NCBI GenBank assembly: GCA_022785155.1
Contig: JALFRH010000085.1
Span: 1 to 12,276 of the forward strand
Origin: Spirochaetales bacterium
GTDB lineage: Bacteria > Spirochaetota > Spirochaetia > Sphaerochaetales > Sphaerochaetaceae
DNA length: 12,276 bases
Direction of reading: 5' to 3'
Under the pieces are notes generated by a model. The model searched no databases and had not been told where the DNA came from. It was given only the letters and a program-made list of their open reading frames with translations. Both the position numbers and the translations under genes were made by a program. The first letter of the stretch is position 1. Every line of letters starts with the position of its first letter. Of the stretch, positions 1 to 7,368 are shown piece after piece.

Positions 1-733
1 AAAGGTAAAGCCTTTCCTGTATGCTTTCCTCAAGAGTGTCTTTGTAGATCAGGACAGCCCCCGTCCTTTCCGCTTCCTCTCTGCATAACTTAAGGCTCAG
101 CTCTGCAGTTCCTTCATATAGAAAGCCTTCCATGACTCCGCCGCCTCTGTCGTTCTCGCCTCCACAGGATACTCCTAGAAGAGAGTATTCGGCTTCTCCG
201 CTTTCCTTAAGGTCCCTGAGGACATGGAATATGTTGTATTCTACTCTTGTTGCACCGTGCATGGACGCCCCTACGCTTGCGATTACCCTTGCTTCCAGCT
301 TCATTTCGGTTGCAGCAGTAAGGACTGCTATCAAAAAACCAGGAAAGGAGCCGCTGCTTCCAATGGCAATGCTGTCACCTTCCTTGAGTCCTGCTTCATG
401 GAAATATCTTACCATTACTGCAGCAAATTCCGGGTTCAGTGTGCTTCTCTTGGCTCCTTCTTCTCCGGGAGTAGATGTAAGCTCGGTAAATTCAGGACCT
501 AATAGGCCAGTCCTATTGATATCCGTCTCCTCAATTGCGAATCCCTTGTCAAGTATGCTTTTCTTGATGTATGCTTCAGCCCTTTCCATTCTGGCGGCGG
601 CATTTCTTTGTGCTTCCTCATACTCGTTTGCTTCATAATGGGCAAGAAAGAGAGTCAGGAATATGCCTAAGGCCAAAATAGCCAATATGGATAAAAGGTA
701 CGCTTTTCTGATCTTCAAAGGCTTATGCTTCAT
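1..733 (-). CDS. pgsW: Poly-gamma-glutamate system protein PgsW, first copy (partial, 3' end missing)
   Basis: An open frame starts with ATG at 733-731 and runs without a stop to the left edge, giving about 244 codons. The ATG overlaps the pgsC stop as ATGA, so translation is probably coupled. The N-terminus has a basic stretch (MKHKPLKIRK) followed by one membrane segment at about residues 11-31; the rest should be periplasmic. The family assignment rests on position after pgsB-pgsC and on close similarity to the complete copy at 10039-11127: both share GPEFTELTSTPG, KRSTLNP, ATEMKL, EYNIF and a MEG block in the same order. PgsW-type proteins are known from pgs loci of spirochaetes and fusobacteria; their biochemical role is not established. 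A conserved Gly/Ser-rich stretch (GSSGSFPGF here, GASGSYPGF in the other copy) is the best candidate functional site. The C-terminal third lies outside the window. Confidence 0.85.
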   Translation of the reverse strand, partial: MKHKPLKIRKAYLLSILAILALGIFLTLFLAHYEANEYEEAQRNAAARMERAEAYIKKSILDKGFAIEETDINRTGLLGPEFTELTSTPGEEGAKRSTLNPEFAAVMVRYFHEAGLKEGDSIAIGSSGSFPGFLIAVLTAATEMKLEARVIASVGASMHGATRVEYNIFHVLRDLKESGEAEYSLLGVSCGGENDRGGGVMEGFLYEGTAELSLKLCREEAERTGAVLIYKDTLEESIQERLYL

Positions 734-1164
734 AATATGCCACCTAGAAGAGAGAGTAGCTTTACTACAATTGTTACTGCAGAAAGGGCAAGGGTTGTCC
801 TTAATATGCCCTGTTTTTCCATGTCTGAAGCTATGAGGCCGGGGATTATGTATCCAATGATCCTCATATCGAAGGAAAACTCTGAAACTAAGAAATATGA
901 CTTCTCCACCAAGTACACTCCAAAGATGGATAGGAGGATGGAAAGCATGAAGCGTCGTCTTCCATAGAGAATAAGAAAATGTCTTGAAACGCGCATTATC
1001 AGGGCAATAAGTATACTCATAAGGAGGGTGGAGACTATCCTCATGGGCTCCCCGAACCAATATGCAAGGTAGCCGGCGCTGATCATTCCTCCTGTAAGGA
1101 GTCCTGTAAGCTCAGTGGTAAGGAAGCTTATAATTACACTTAGTGCAACAGTGGAATAGAGCAT
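730..1164 (-). CDS. pgsC: Poly-gamma-glutamate biosynthesis membrane protein PgsC/CapC
   Basis: A 144-residue protein, close to the usual size of about 150 for CapC/PgsC. It is almost wholly hydrophobic, with four or more membrane segments (about 5-30, 43-60, 70-90 and 122-142). The N-terminal SFLTTELTGLLTGGMISAGYLA stretch resembles the TERTG...PGYLA signature of the family, and residues 103-118 (GYIIPGLIASDMEKQG) match the conserved C-terminal signature very well. In the Bacillus system PgsC is the membrane partner of the amide ligase PgsB. The start ATG (1164-1162) overlaps the pgsB stop by one base (TGATG), and its own stop overlaps the pgsW start, so the three genes are coupled. The call is firm. 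No PgsA/CapA partner is seen in the window. Confidence 0.93.
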   Translation of the reverse strand: MLYSTVALSVIISFLTTELTGLLTGGMISAGYLAYWFGEPMRIVSTLLMSILIALIMRVSRHFLILYGRRRFMLSILLSIFGVYLVEKSYFLVSEFSFDMRIIGYIIPGLIASDMEKQGILRTTLALSAVTIVVKLLSLLGGIL

Positions 1165-2258
1165 CAGTTTTCCTCCATGAGAGACGCCATTAGTTTTTCT
1201 CCGTCTCCTTTTATATTTCCGACTCCGATAAAGAGTGTATCTCTCTCGTTTTCAATCCTCTCCGTCAAATCTTCCACAGAAGAGGGGAAAGCCTCGATTC
1301 CTCTTCTGTTGAAGTAGAAGGATACTTTTCCTTTGTATTCCCCGATTATTTCAACCATGGGCCTCTTTTCTTCTTCCCACTCCATCAATACTTCCTTAAG
1401 TAGCTTGATCCTATGTTCCCTGTCCTTTCTGTTGTTGAAAACTATGATGGGCTTGAGGGTGGGATGCTTATCTATTTCTTCCCTTATGGTCATGGCCATG
1501 CACTCTTTGTCATTGACGCTGAAGGATGGAATGAGGATGGAGCCCTTTTTTCCCTTCATTTCCTTCATGAGCCCAATGTCTGGTGGAATCTTCATCAATT
1601 GAGAGGCAATAATATCTTCCTTGACTCCCAAATCCATTAGAACCTTTCTTGCTATGGCCCATGAAGAAGCATGAATGGGAATGGATGACTCGGGAGGAAT
1701 GGTATCTGTATCTACTTTTCTTATTTCAAAGCCGAAGTTGTCGTAGTAGTCTTCCGTCGTGTAGAGTATTCCTCCCTTGGGGACGCTTCTTGAAAGGACC
1801 CAAGCAGTTTCGGAGAGAGTATTTCCCATTTCAGGGACATGGTCTATGAATGTATTTGTCATGACTACGATTCCAGGCCGCACCAAGGTGTCGGCGATGG
1901 TCTTCTGGTTTTCTTCCTGAAGAGCCATACATTCAATTACTACGGCTTCGGCGTTTTCTTCTCTTGCCAAACGGAAGAAGGGGATCATCTCAAGAATACG
2001 TGGGTTTCTCTTTCTCTGCAATTTCTCGACACTTCCGTCGCAATGAATGATCTCCAGACTGCTTCCGCTGGTTCTGGCCATTGTTTTGATTCCGTTGCCT
2101 TGGAGGCAATATGCAATTATTCTGGTGACGGTGGTTTTGCCCCTTGTTCCATTTACAAGAATTCTCAGAGGAACTTTATCGATATTATTTCTGTGGCAGC
2201 GATACTCAGCTGCTCCGTATAACAATAGACATAGAAATAATATGAAGACAATAATCAT
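1164..2258 (-). CDS. pgsB: Poly-gamma-glutamate synthase subunit PgsB/CapB (amide ligase)
   Basis: This is the ATP-dependent amide ligase that in Bacillus joins glutamates through the gamma-carboxyl; it is related to Mur ligases. The protein is 364 residues against about 393 in Bacillus. An N-terminal membrane segment (about 2-18) is followed by a Walker A P-loop, NGTRGKTTVTR (residues 36-46, Lys41 and Thr42), and a CapB-type NNRKDREHRIKLLKE motif in the second half. Both are strong family marks. The start at 2258-2256 places the membrane anchor at the N-terminus as expected, but the ribosome binding site before it is weak (TAGAG). It lies 67 bp beyond the terminator of the preceding lipoprotein gene; I could not find a convincing promoter, so read-through is possible. 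The product could be a short gamma-glutamyl conjugate rather than a long polymer, since no PgsA is visible. Confidence 0.93.
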   Translation of the reverse strand: MIIVFILFLCLLLYGAAEYRCHRNNIDKVPLRILVNGTRGKTTVTRIIAYCLQGNGIKTMARTSGSSLEIIHCDGSVEKLQRKRNPRILEMIPFFRLAREENAEAVVIECMALQEENQKTIADTLVRPGIVVMTNTFIDHVPEMGNTLSETAWVLSRSVPKGGILYTTEDYYDNFGFEIRKVDTDTIPPESSIPIHASSWAIARKVLMDLGVKEDIIASQLMKIPPDIGLMKEMKGKKGSILIPSFSVNDKECMAMTIREEIDKHPTLKPIIVFNNRKDREHRIKLLKEVLMEWEEEKRPMVEIIGEYKGKVSFYFNRRGIEAFPSSVEDLTERIENERDTLFIGVGNIKGDGEKLMASLMEEN

Positions 2259-2324
2259 ATGTACGCTCTAGAAATAGACTATCACTTTAAAGACTACCAT
2301 GGAATAGGGCAGGAAATAATAGAA

Positions 2325-2350
2325 GAGGTGCTCCCTCAGGAGCACCCCTC
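2325..2350 (-). terminator. Hairpin terminator after the lipoprotein gene
   Basis: Perfect 8-bp arms GGTGCTCC (2327-2334) and GGAGCACC (2339-2346) enclose a CTCA loop. Read on the minus strand, the stem is followed by TCTTCTATTATTTCC, a broken but T-rich tract. It lies 16 bp past the stop codon of the small lipoprotein gene and 67 bp before pgsB. It is a plausible, possibly partial, intrinsic terminator that separates the hydrolase operon from pgsBCW. Confidence 0.65.
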
Positions 2351-2365
2351 ATGAATCTACAATGA

Positions 2366-2725
2366 TCAGTAGATCATGGAGTAGATCATTGCCTCCGCCT
2401 TCTCGACGAAAGCAGCGAAATCTGCTTCAGAAATGTTCTTTGCAGCCTTGATTGTTATGTTGCCTGGCTGAGGATATGAGTATTCTACAGCGTTAGGAAC
2501 TGCTGTCATAAGCTCAGCTGCCATTGCTTCAATCTCTTCGGTGCTGAAGATGTCCAGGAATTTGAACTGGACAGTGTCGCCGTCGAGCTGGAAGACATAG
2601 TCATACCCCACGAGGCTGTAGTTTGCTTCCGCTTTAACTGGTTCGCCGGAGCCAAGGGATGCACATCCCACAAGACAGAGGGTGAGGGCCACGATAAGTA
2701 CGGAAATCATCTTTATTCTTTTCAT
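2366..2725 (-). CDS. Small lipoprotein of unknown function
   Basis: The 119-residue product starts with a signal peptide (MKRIKMISVLIVALTLCLVG) ending in a lipobox, Leu18-Val19-Gly20-Cys21, so the mature protein of about 99 residues should be lipid-anchored. The mature part begins with a short flexible stretch (ASLGSGEPVKAEA), then a compact, acidic, soluble domain containing two helix-like segments (FSTEEIEAMAAELMTAV and SEADFAAFVEKAEAMI) and ends in an odd MIYSMIY tail. I recognise no family. The start is supported by AAGGAG eight bases upstream. It is the last gene of the minus-strand hydrolase operon, 54 bp after the C69 dipeptidase with a strong hairpin in the gap, and is followed by a terminator. 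A role as binding or chaperone partner of the secreted hydrolases is only a guess from position. Confidence 0.8.
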   Translation of the reverse strand: MKRIKMISVLIVALTLCLVGCASLGSGEPVKAEANYSLVGYDYVFQLDGDTVQFKFLDIFSTEEIEAMAAELMTAVPNAVEYSYPQPGNITIKAAKNISEADFAAFVEKAEAMIYSMIY

Positions 2726-2746
2726 TTATATTTCTCCTTGAGGGGT

Positions 2747-2770
2747 GGTCCTGCCCAAAAGGGCAGAACC
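2747..2770 (-). other. GC-rich intercistronic hairpin
   Basis: Arms GGTCCTGCCC (2747-2756) and GGGCAGAACC (2761-2770) pair over 10 positions with one G-U type mismatch and an AAAA loop (TTTT in the transcript). It sits between the stop of the first C69 gene and the ribosome binding site of the lipoprotein gene. No T-tract follows, so it looks like an RNA processing or 3'-end protecting structure rather than a terminator. Confidence 0.6.
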
Positions 2771-2779
2771 TATTGGATC

Positions 2780-4393
2780 TTATTTGTACTGTCCCCATTC
2801 AGAGGCAGAAAGCTCGTTCCAGAAGTCTGTGTATTTGAGGCCCCATGTATTGCCCTTGACAGATCCCTGCATATAGTTGGAGAGGAGAGTGTCAGCGAGT
2901 TCTTCATAGGTGTTGAACCACATCTTGGACTGCATGTTGGAGTAGTTGGTAAGCATAGCCACTGCTTCTTCTGTCTTGCCCATGCCGATGAGAGATGCTG
3001 CGACTTCCTGGATAGCTGCTGTCTGTGCGAACTGCACTGTCATCTTTCCGTCTCTAGCTGCCTTTACATCTTCGATAGCTGCTGTGTAGTTGATTCTGGA
3101 GAGCTGCTGTACAACTGCTTCATTCCACCAACCGGATTCTCTGTCGTAGTCTGCTCTGACGCCTCTGCCGAAGTGCTCTGGGAGAGAAGTCTGGGAACCG
3201 AAGAGCGGTGTGAGGTAAGTTACGCTTGGAGCACCCCAACCGAACCATACGAGACATCTTGCTTCTTCAGGAAGGGAAGCGTTGACCTGAGCGATCTGGA
3301 GATATGTACATCTGTAGCTGTTGATTGCTCTCTGTGTGAAGTCCTGTGCAGGGTTGAGAGGATCACCAAACTGTCCGCCCCAAATGGACTTTGTAACGTC
3401 ATATTCTGTGCCCTGATAGTAGTTTCCGTAGATGTTGAAGATATCCTGGACAGTAACCTTGTTCTGAGGTTTGACGAAGCAAGGCCAGTTGCGGTCTGTG
3501 TCTTTTTCCTCTGGATCGAGGTTGAGAGTAGGATCAAGAGACATCATTGCAACCCATTCTCTTCTTGTGGAGTATGGTCTGTATGGATATGGTGCGAATG
3601 TGAAGCAAGGGATGAAGTCGCTCTGTCCGTCCCAAAGGCCGTTCTCAATAGCGAATTCCTTGATTCCAGGTGCATACTGGTAGTTGTCTGGATCGTTTTC
3701 AACGAAGAAGTTGATTCTTGCTCTGTTTGCTGCTACGAAGATGGAGTCATCTGGAACTCTTGCTGCAACCCAAATGTTTCCGCCGTAGACTTCAAATACC
3801 CATGCTTCGTTACCATCACAGATATCGATACACTCAGCTGAGCCGTTCCAGCCATACTCTGTTACGAGAGCGCCCATGAACTCGACAGCTTCTCTGGCTG
3901 TGTCACAGTTCTCAAGAGCGATGTCCTGGAGCATGTAGCAGTCATAGATGCCTTCCTTTCCGTCGAAAGCTGCTCTGACCTTCTTGCCCTGTTCGCTGTT
4001 TCTGTCGTAGGAGCATGTGGATTCACCCATTGCAAGACCCTTTTCGTTCATAAAGGAATACATTGCATGGAGATACTGGTTTGTGTCCCTTGTTGTTGTG
4101 TATGTGTCGAGGACCATACCGTTTTTTCCATAATCCTTGACTTCAGGGAAATTGGAATAATCTGCACCGGCGCGGCCGTCGAGGACGACATCTCTTTCTG
4201 TTCCCTCTGGCATGGATGGAATGAGCCATACTCTGAGGTCATCTGAAGTAGAGTCGCATGAGTGTGTAGCCATTGTGGATCCGTCAACTGTTGCACCCTT
4301 GCCTACTGCAAAGACTGTACATGCTGCGATTCCCTGTACTGCCACCAACATGATGGCAAGAGCGATTGCTAAAACTTTTGTTGCTTTCTTCAT
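2780..4393 (-). CDS. Secreted C69-family dipeptidase (PepD-like), copy A
   Basis: C69 peptidases are N-terminal-nucleophile cysteine hydrolases with dipeptidase activity. This 537-residue protein has a signal peptide (residues 1-24) that ends exactly before Cys25. The sequence ACTVFAVGKGATVDGSTM (from Ala24) matches the N-terminus of mature family members, so signal removal would itself expose the nucleophile. Further family marks are DGST (37-40), NEKGLAMGEST (116-126), an ICDGNEAWVFEVYGG stretch and LVWFGWGAPSVTYLTPLF near residues 382-400. It is longer than cytosolic PepD (about 470), with a C-terminal helical extension. IAAC (22-25) also satisfies a lipobox, so lipidation of the same Cys cannot be excluded. 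The start has AAGGA seven bases upstream. It follows the paralogue at 4412-6013 by 18 bp. The substrate is unknown; a gamma-glutamyl or D-containing dipeptide is inferred only from context. Confidence 0.9.
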   Translation of the reverse strand: MKKATKVLAIALAIMLVAVQGIAACTVFAVGKGATVDGSTMATHSCDSTSDDLRVWLIPSMPEGTERDVVLDGRAGADYSNFPEVKDYGKNGMVLDTYTTTRDTNQYLHAMYSFMNEKGLAMGESTCSYDRNSEQGKKVRAAFDGKEGIYDCYMLQDIALENCDTAREAVEFMGALVTEYGWNGSAECIDICDGNEAWVFEVYGGNIWVAARVPDDSIFVAANRARINFFVENDPDNYQYAPGIKEFAIENGLWDGQSDFIPCFTFAPYPYRPYSTRREWVAMMSLDPTLNLDPEEKDTDRNWPCFVKPQNKVTVQDIFNIYGNYYQGTEYDVTKSIWGGQFGDPLNPAQDFTQRAINSYRCTYLQIAQVNASLPEEARCLVWFGWGAPSVTYLTPLFGSQTSLPEHFGRGVRADYDRESGWWNEAVVQQLSRINYTAAIEDVKAARDGKMTVQFAQTAAIQEVAASLIGMGKTEEAVAMLTNYSNMQSKMWFNTYEELADTLLSNYMQGSVKGNTWGLKYTDFWNELSASEWGQYK

Positions 4394-4411
4394 ATACTTT
4401 TCCTTCCCAGA

Positions 4412-6013
4412 TTACTTCTGGATGTAGGAGACGGAAGTGAGGACCTTGCTCCACCATTCTGGATGGAGGATTGGAGCCTTCTTCATTTCGACTCTGCCGA
4501 CAACATATCTGGAGAGCAGATATTCGCTGAGTTCATCATAGAGATCGAACCACATCTCAGCCTGTCCGTTGGCATATGTTGTAAGAAGATCGATAGCAGC
4601 ATCCTTCTGGCCGTTCTTGATCATCTTTGCGGCCTGATTCTGAACTGCAAATGTAACTTCGTACTGAGTCTCCATAATAGGATCTCTGAGATCTCTGATG
4701 ACCTGGATTGCATCAGCATAGTTGAGTGTAGCAGCTGTCTGTACAAGTGCTTCGTTCCACCATCCTGATTCAGGATCATATTCATATCTTGTTCCACGAC
4801 CGAAGTGGTCAGCAAGCTCAGTCTGGGAAGCGAAGACAGGAGTCATGTATGTTGTGCTTGGAGCACCCCAACCGAACCATACGAGACATCTTACTTCTTC
4901 AGGAAGCCATGCCTTTACGTTGGAAATCTGGAAGTATGTGCACTGTGGTACGCTTGTAGGTCTGTATTCGTAGGAACCTGAGTAAGGGTTACCATACATG
5001 CCTGCATAAGCACTCTTTGTGTTGTCATACTTTGTTCCTTCGTAGTGGTCGCCGCAGATGTCGAAGATAGTCTGGACGGAGATCTTCTCTGTAGGAATAA
5101 GGTAGAGTGGGAAGTCATCGTCCGGTGTTTTTGTGAGGGCGAGATCTTCATTTGCTCTGAATGCTTCTGAGTATTCGTTTTCTATGTTGCATACTGCTCT
5201 CCACTCTCTACCTACGCATGAGAAGGAGTTGTTTCCAGCTGCGAAAACCTGGCAAGGTCTGAATTCGCCTTCGCCGTTCCAGAGACCTGTGTCGAGAGCG
5301 AACTGCTTCATGTTTGGATCAGCAAGGTATGTGTCGCTGTTTTCTTCCCAGAAGTCGATTCTGCAGCGGTTTGCACAGAAGAAGAATGCATCATCTGGTA
5401 CTCTGAATGCACACCACATGTTTCCGCCATAAGCTTCAAATGCCCAAAGGTCTGTTCCGTCAGCGATGATGATACATTCCGGCCAGCCGTTCCAACCCTG
5501 TTCGGAGATCTTTGCACCCATGAACTCTACAGCTTCCTTGGCTGTTGCGCAGTTCTCAAGGGCGGCATCCTGGAGCATGTAGCAGTCCCAGATACCTTCA
5601 TATTCTCCGAGAATAGTGCGCTGCTCTGTTGTCCAGCCGCATGTGGATTCGTTCATTGTGACACCCTTCTCGTTGGCAAATGAATACATTGCATGGAGAT
5701 ACTGGTATGTGTCCTTATCGTTGACATAGGTGTCCATGACGATTCCTCTTGAACCGTAGTCTTTCACCTCAGGGAAGTTGGAGTAGTCGGCATCCTTTCT
5801 TCCGCTTACTACGACGTCTCTCTCTGAGCCTTCTTCCATAGAAGGAATGAGCCAGAGTCTGAGGTCGTCGCCTGTGCTGTCACATGTGTGTGAAGTCATG
5901 GTCGAACCATCGGTGGAAGCGAGTCTTCCAACTCCGGTGATGAAACAGGCAAATACACTCTGCATAGCGAAACAGACGAGTAAGAGCACTGTAATTGCGA
6001 TACGTTTTTTCAT
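4412..6013 (-). CDS. Secreted C69-family dipeptidase (PepD-like), copy B
   Basis: The 533-residue paralogue of the next gene downstream. The signal peptide (1-22) is followed by Cys23 as predicted nucleophile in ACFITGVGRLASTDGSTM; unlike copy A, Phe21 at -2 makes a lipobox unlikely. DGST (35-38), NEKGVTMNEST, a DGTDLWAFEAYGG stretch and LVWFGWGAPSTTYMTPVF are present and line up with copy A. Differences cluster in the middle, around residues 255-340, where this copy is richer in Cys and acidic residues, which suggests different substrate specificity. The start is supported by AAGGAG six bases upstream. It lies 73 bp after the M14-type hydrolase with a strong hairpin in the gap. Family call firm; substrate unknown. 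Confidence 0.9.
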   Translation of the reverse strand: MKKRIAITVLLLVCFAMQSVFACFITGVGRLASTDGSTMTSHTCDSTGDDLRLWLIPSMEEGSERDVVVSGRKDADYSNFPEVKDYGSRGIVMDTYVNDKDTYQYLHAMYSFANEKGVTMNESTCGWTTEQRTILGEYEGIWDCYMLQDAALENCATAKEAVEFMGAKISEQGWNGWPECIIIADGTDLWAFEAYGGNMWCAFRVPDDAFFFCANRCRIDFWEENSDTYLADPNMKQFALDTGLWNGEGEFRPCQVFAAGNNSFSCVGREWRAVCNIENEYSEAFRANEDLALTKTPDDDFPLYLIPTEKISVQTIFDICGDHYEGTKYDNTKSAYAGMYGNPYSGSYEYRPTSVPQCTYFQISNVKAWLPEEVRCLVWFGWGAPSTTYMTPVFASQTELADHFGRGTRYEYDPESGWWNEALVQTAATLNYADAIQVIRDLRDPIMETQYEVTFAVQNQAAKMIKNGQKDAAIDLLTTYANGQAEMWFDLYDELSEYLLSRYVVGRVEMKKAPILHPEWWSKVLTSVSYIQK

Positions 6014-6052
6014 AAGCCACTCCTTAAATAGTAAGCTGTTTTCTTATCCAGA

Positions 6053-6075
6053 CGGGGGAGAGGGATTCTCCCCCG
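6053..6075 (-). other. GC-rich intercistronic hairpin
   Basis: A perfect 9-bp stem, CGGGGGAGA (6053-6061) with TCTCCCCCG (6067-6075), and a 5-base loop, placed between the M14-type gene stop and the start of C69 copy B. No T-tract follows on the minus strand. It probably protects or processes the operon mRNA; partial termination to lower downstream expression is an alternative. Confidence 0.6.
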
Positions 6076-6086
6076 ACATTCACTTG

Positions 6087-7358
6087 TCAATTGTTGTCTA
6101 CAGGCTTGTAGTAGACTGTAAATACCCTGTCCTTATTCTCAGGAGCATTAGGGTTCTTCAGGAAATAACCGACACTGTCGATTCCCTGTTCTTCGATTTC
6201 CGCCATTTCGTCATAAAGAGGCCAGGAAACGATACATTCCTTTTCAGGATAGAAGAGACCTGCCCAGTTGATGATTTCCATTGCACCGGAAAGGTGTCTT
6301 CCGACTCTGTACCACATCGGAGTACCGAACTCCATTTCATATGGGAAGTAGGTGAGACCCTTGTCTGTGACTCTCTGGAGGAACTCGTCAGAACCAGTGT
6401 ACATAAGGTCTTCTGTTCTCGGTCCTGTAATCTTGTCGATGAAGATTTCAGGTGTCTCCATGAGGAATGTCAGGGCATCCGACCAGTCTGCCCACTCTCT
6501 GTGGGAGAGACCATGGAGGGTATTAGGAGATGCAGAACACTTCATAAGGAACTGATCTATGTTCATTGCGGCCATCATTGCGATATCCAGTGAGCTTTCC
6601 TCTGGTTCCACATAGACCATCTCTCCTGTCTCCAGGAAGTGATCTCTGTCCAGGACCTTTGCAGGTGCAACATAAGTGGATGTAACAGGGTAGAGAATCT
6701 CTGCCTCGTGCATATCGATTGCGATGTCTACGTTCTCATTGCGGATGATTTCCAAAACTGCATAAGCAGCACGCTCACTGATTGTTCCATCTTCCCTTCC
6801 AGGATAAGTTCTGTTGAGGTTTCTGATGTCCTGGTAAGCGAGGTTCTGTCCGCTGGGGTAGTTTACATATGTGAACGGATCAGGCCACTGGTCCAGAGGG
6901 TTGGTGTATCTGTCTCCGATCTTGTACTTCTCTTCGCCCCATTCTGTTTCAACTGAGAAGAACATTGGGTAGGCATCTCCTGCCATACCTTCCGTACTTC
7001 CGGAGAAGTTACATCTTGGAACGATGATTACTTTTCCCTTCTCAATCTCCAGGTTCTCGATCATGAGGTAGGCTGCCATAGTTGAAGCCGGCTCATAAGG
7101 GTGAGGACATCCGTTGAGGAATACGGTTCCGCCTTCGACACCACTGTCGAAGATGAATACTGGGGTATCCAGCCATGTGTTCTTCAGGGAAGGAACATAG
7201 TCGCTGAACCATTTCACTTCAGTAAGGTATGGGGAAGTGACGATTTTTTCCTTGTAGTGTCTCAGTGTCCAGAAGTCCACTGCCGCTACAGCAGCGATTG
7301 CCAGGGCCAAGACAAGGATGACAATCTTGATTATCAGATTTTTCTTTGTATTTTCCAT
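6087..7358 (-). CDS. Membrane-anchored M14-type zinc hydrolase, succinylglutamate desuccinylase/aspartoacylase group
   Basis: Enzymes of this group use zinc to split amide bonds of N-acyl amino acids or carboxy-terminal residues. With the start at 7358 the protein has 423 residues. A basic N-terminus and one membrane segment (about 8-28) lead to an exported domain. Zinc ligands are visible as His86-x-x-Glu89 (CPHPYEP) and His217 (IDMHEAE); LNRTYPGR (181-188) is the substrate-binding Asn-Arg motif typical of the group, and Glu301 (FLMETPE) is a candidate catalytic acid. I chose Met at 7358 rather than the upstream ATG at 7418 because GAGG lies eight bases before it and the longer form would overlap the 57-aa gene by 50 bases. 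The gap to that gene is only 10 bp. Cytosolic relatives are common; an anchored periplasmic form points to use of external substrates. Exact substrate unknown. Confidence 0.85.
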   Translation of the reverse strand: MENTKKNLIIKIVILVLALAIAAVAAVDFWTLRHYKEKIVTSPYLTEVKWFSDYVPSLKNTWLDTPVFIFDSGVEGGTVFLNGCPHPYEPASTMAAYLMIENLEIEKGKVIIVPRCNFSGSTEGMAGDAYPMFFSVETEWGEEKYKIGDRYTNPLDQWPDPFTYVNYPSGQNLAYQDIRNLNRTYPGREDGTISERAAYAVLEIIRNENVDIAIDMHEAEILYPVTSTYVAPAKVLDRDHFLETGEMVYVEPEESSLDIAMMAAMNIDQFLMKCSASPNTLHGLSHREWADWSDALTFLMETPEIFIDKITGPRTEDLMYTGSDEFLQRVTDKGLTYFPYEMEFGTPMWYRVGRHLSGAMEIINWAGLFYPEKECIVSWPLYDEMAEIEEQGIDSVGYFLKNPNAPENKDRVFTVYYKPVDNN

Positions 7359-7368
7359 TACCCTGTCC

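Noticed and set aside
132..638. Plus-strand open frame opposite the first pgsW
   Set aside because: The minus strand encodes a PgsW that matches the complete paralogue; the plus-strand product is low-complexity Ser/Pro/Leu.
2738..3841. Long plus-strand open frame (367 codons) opposite the first C69 gene
   Set aside because: The minus-strand frame has clear C69 motifs and a signal peptide; the plus-strand translation is Cys/Val/Ser-rich with no motif and reflects codon bias of the real gene.
5847..6593. Plus-strand open frame (248 codons) spanning the end of C69 copy B and the M14 gene
   Set aside because: It crosses two well-supported minus-strand genes and a GC-rich hairpin, with no ribosome binding site or recognisable domain.
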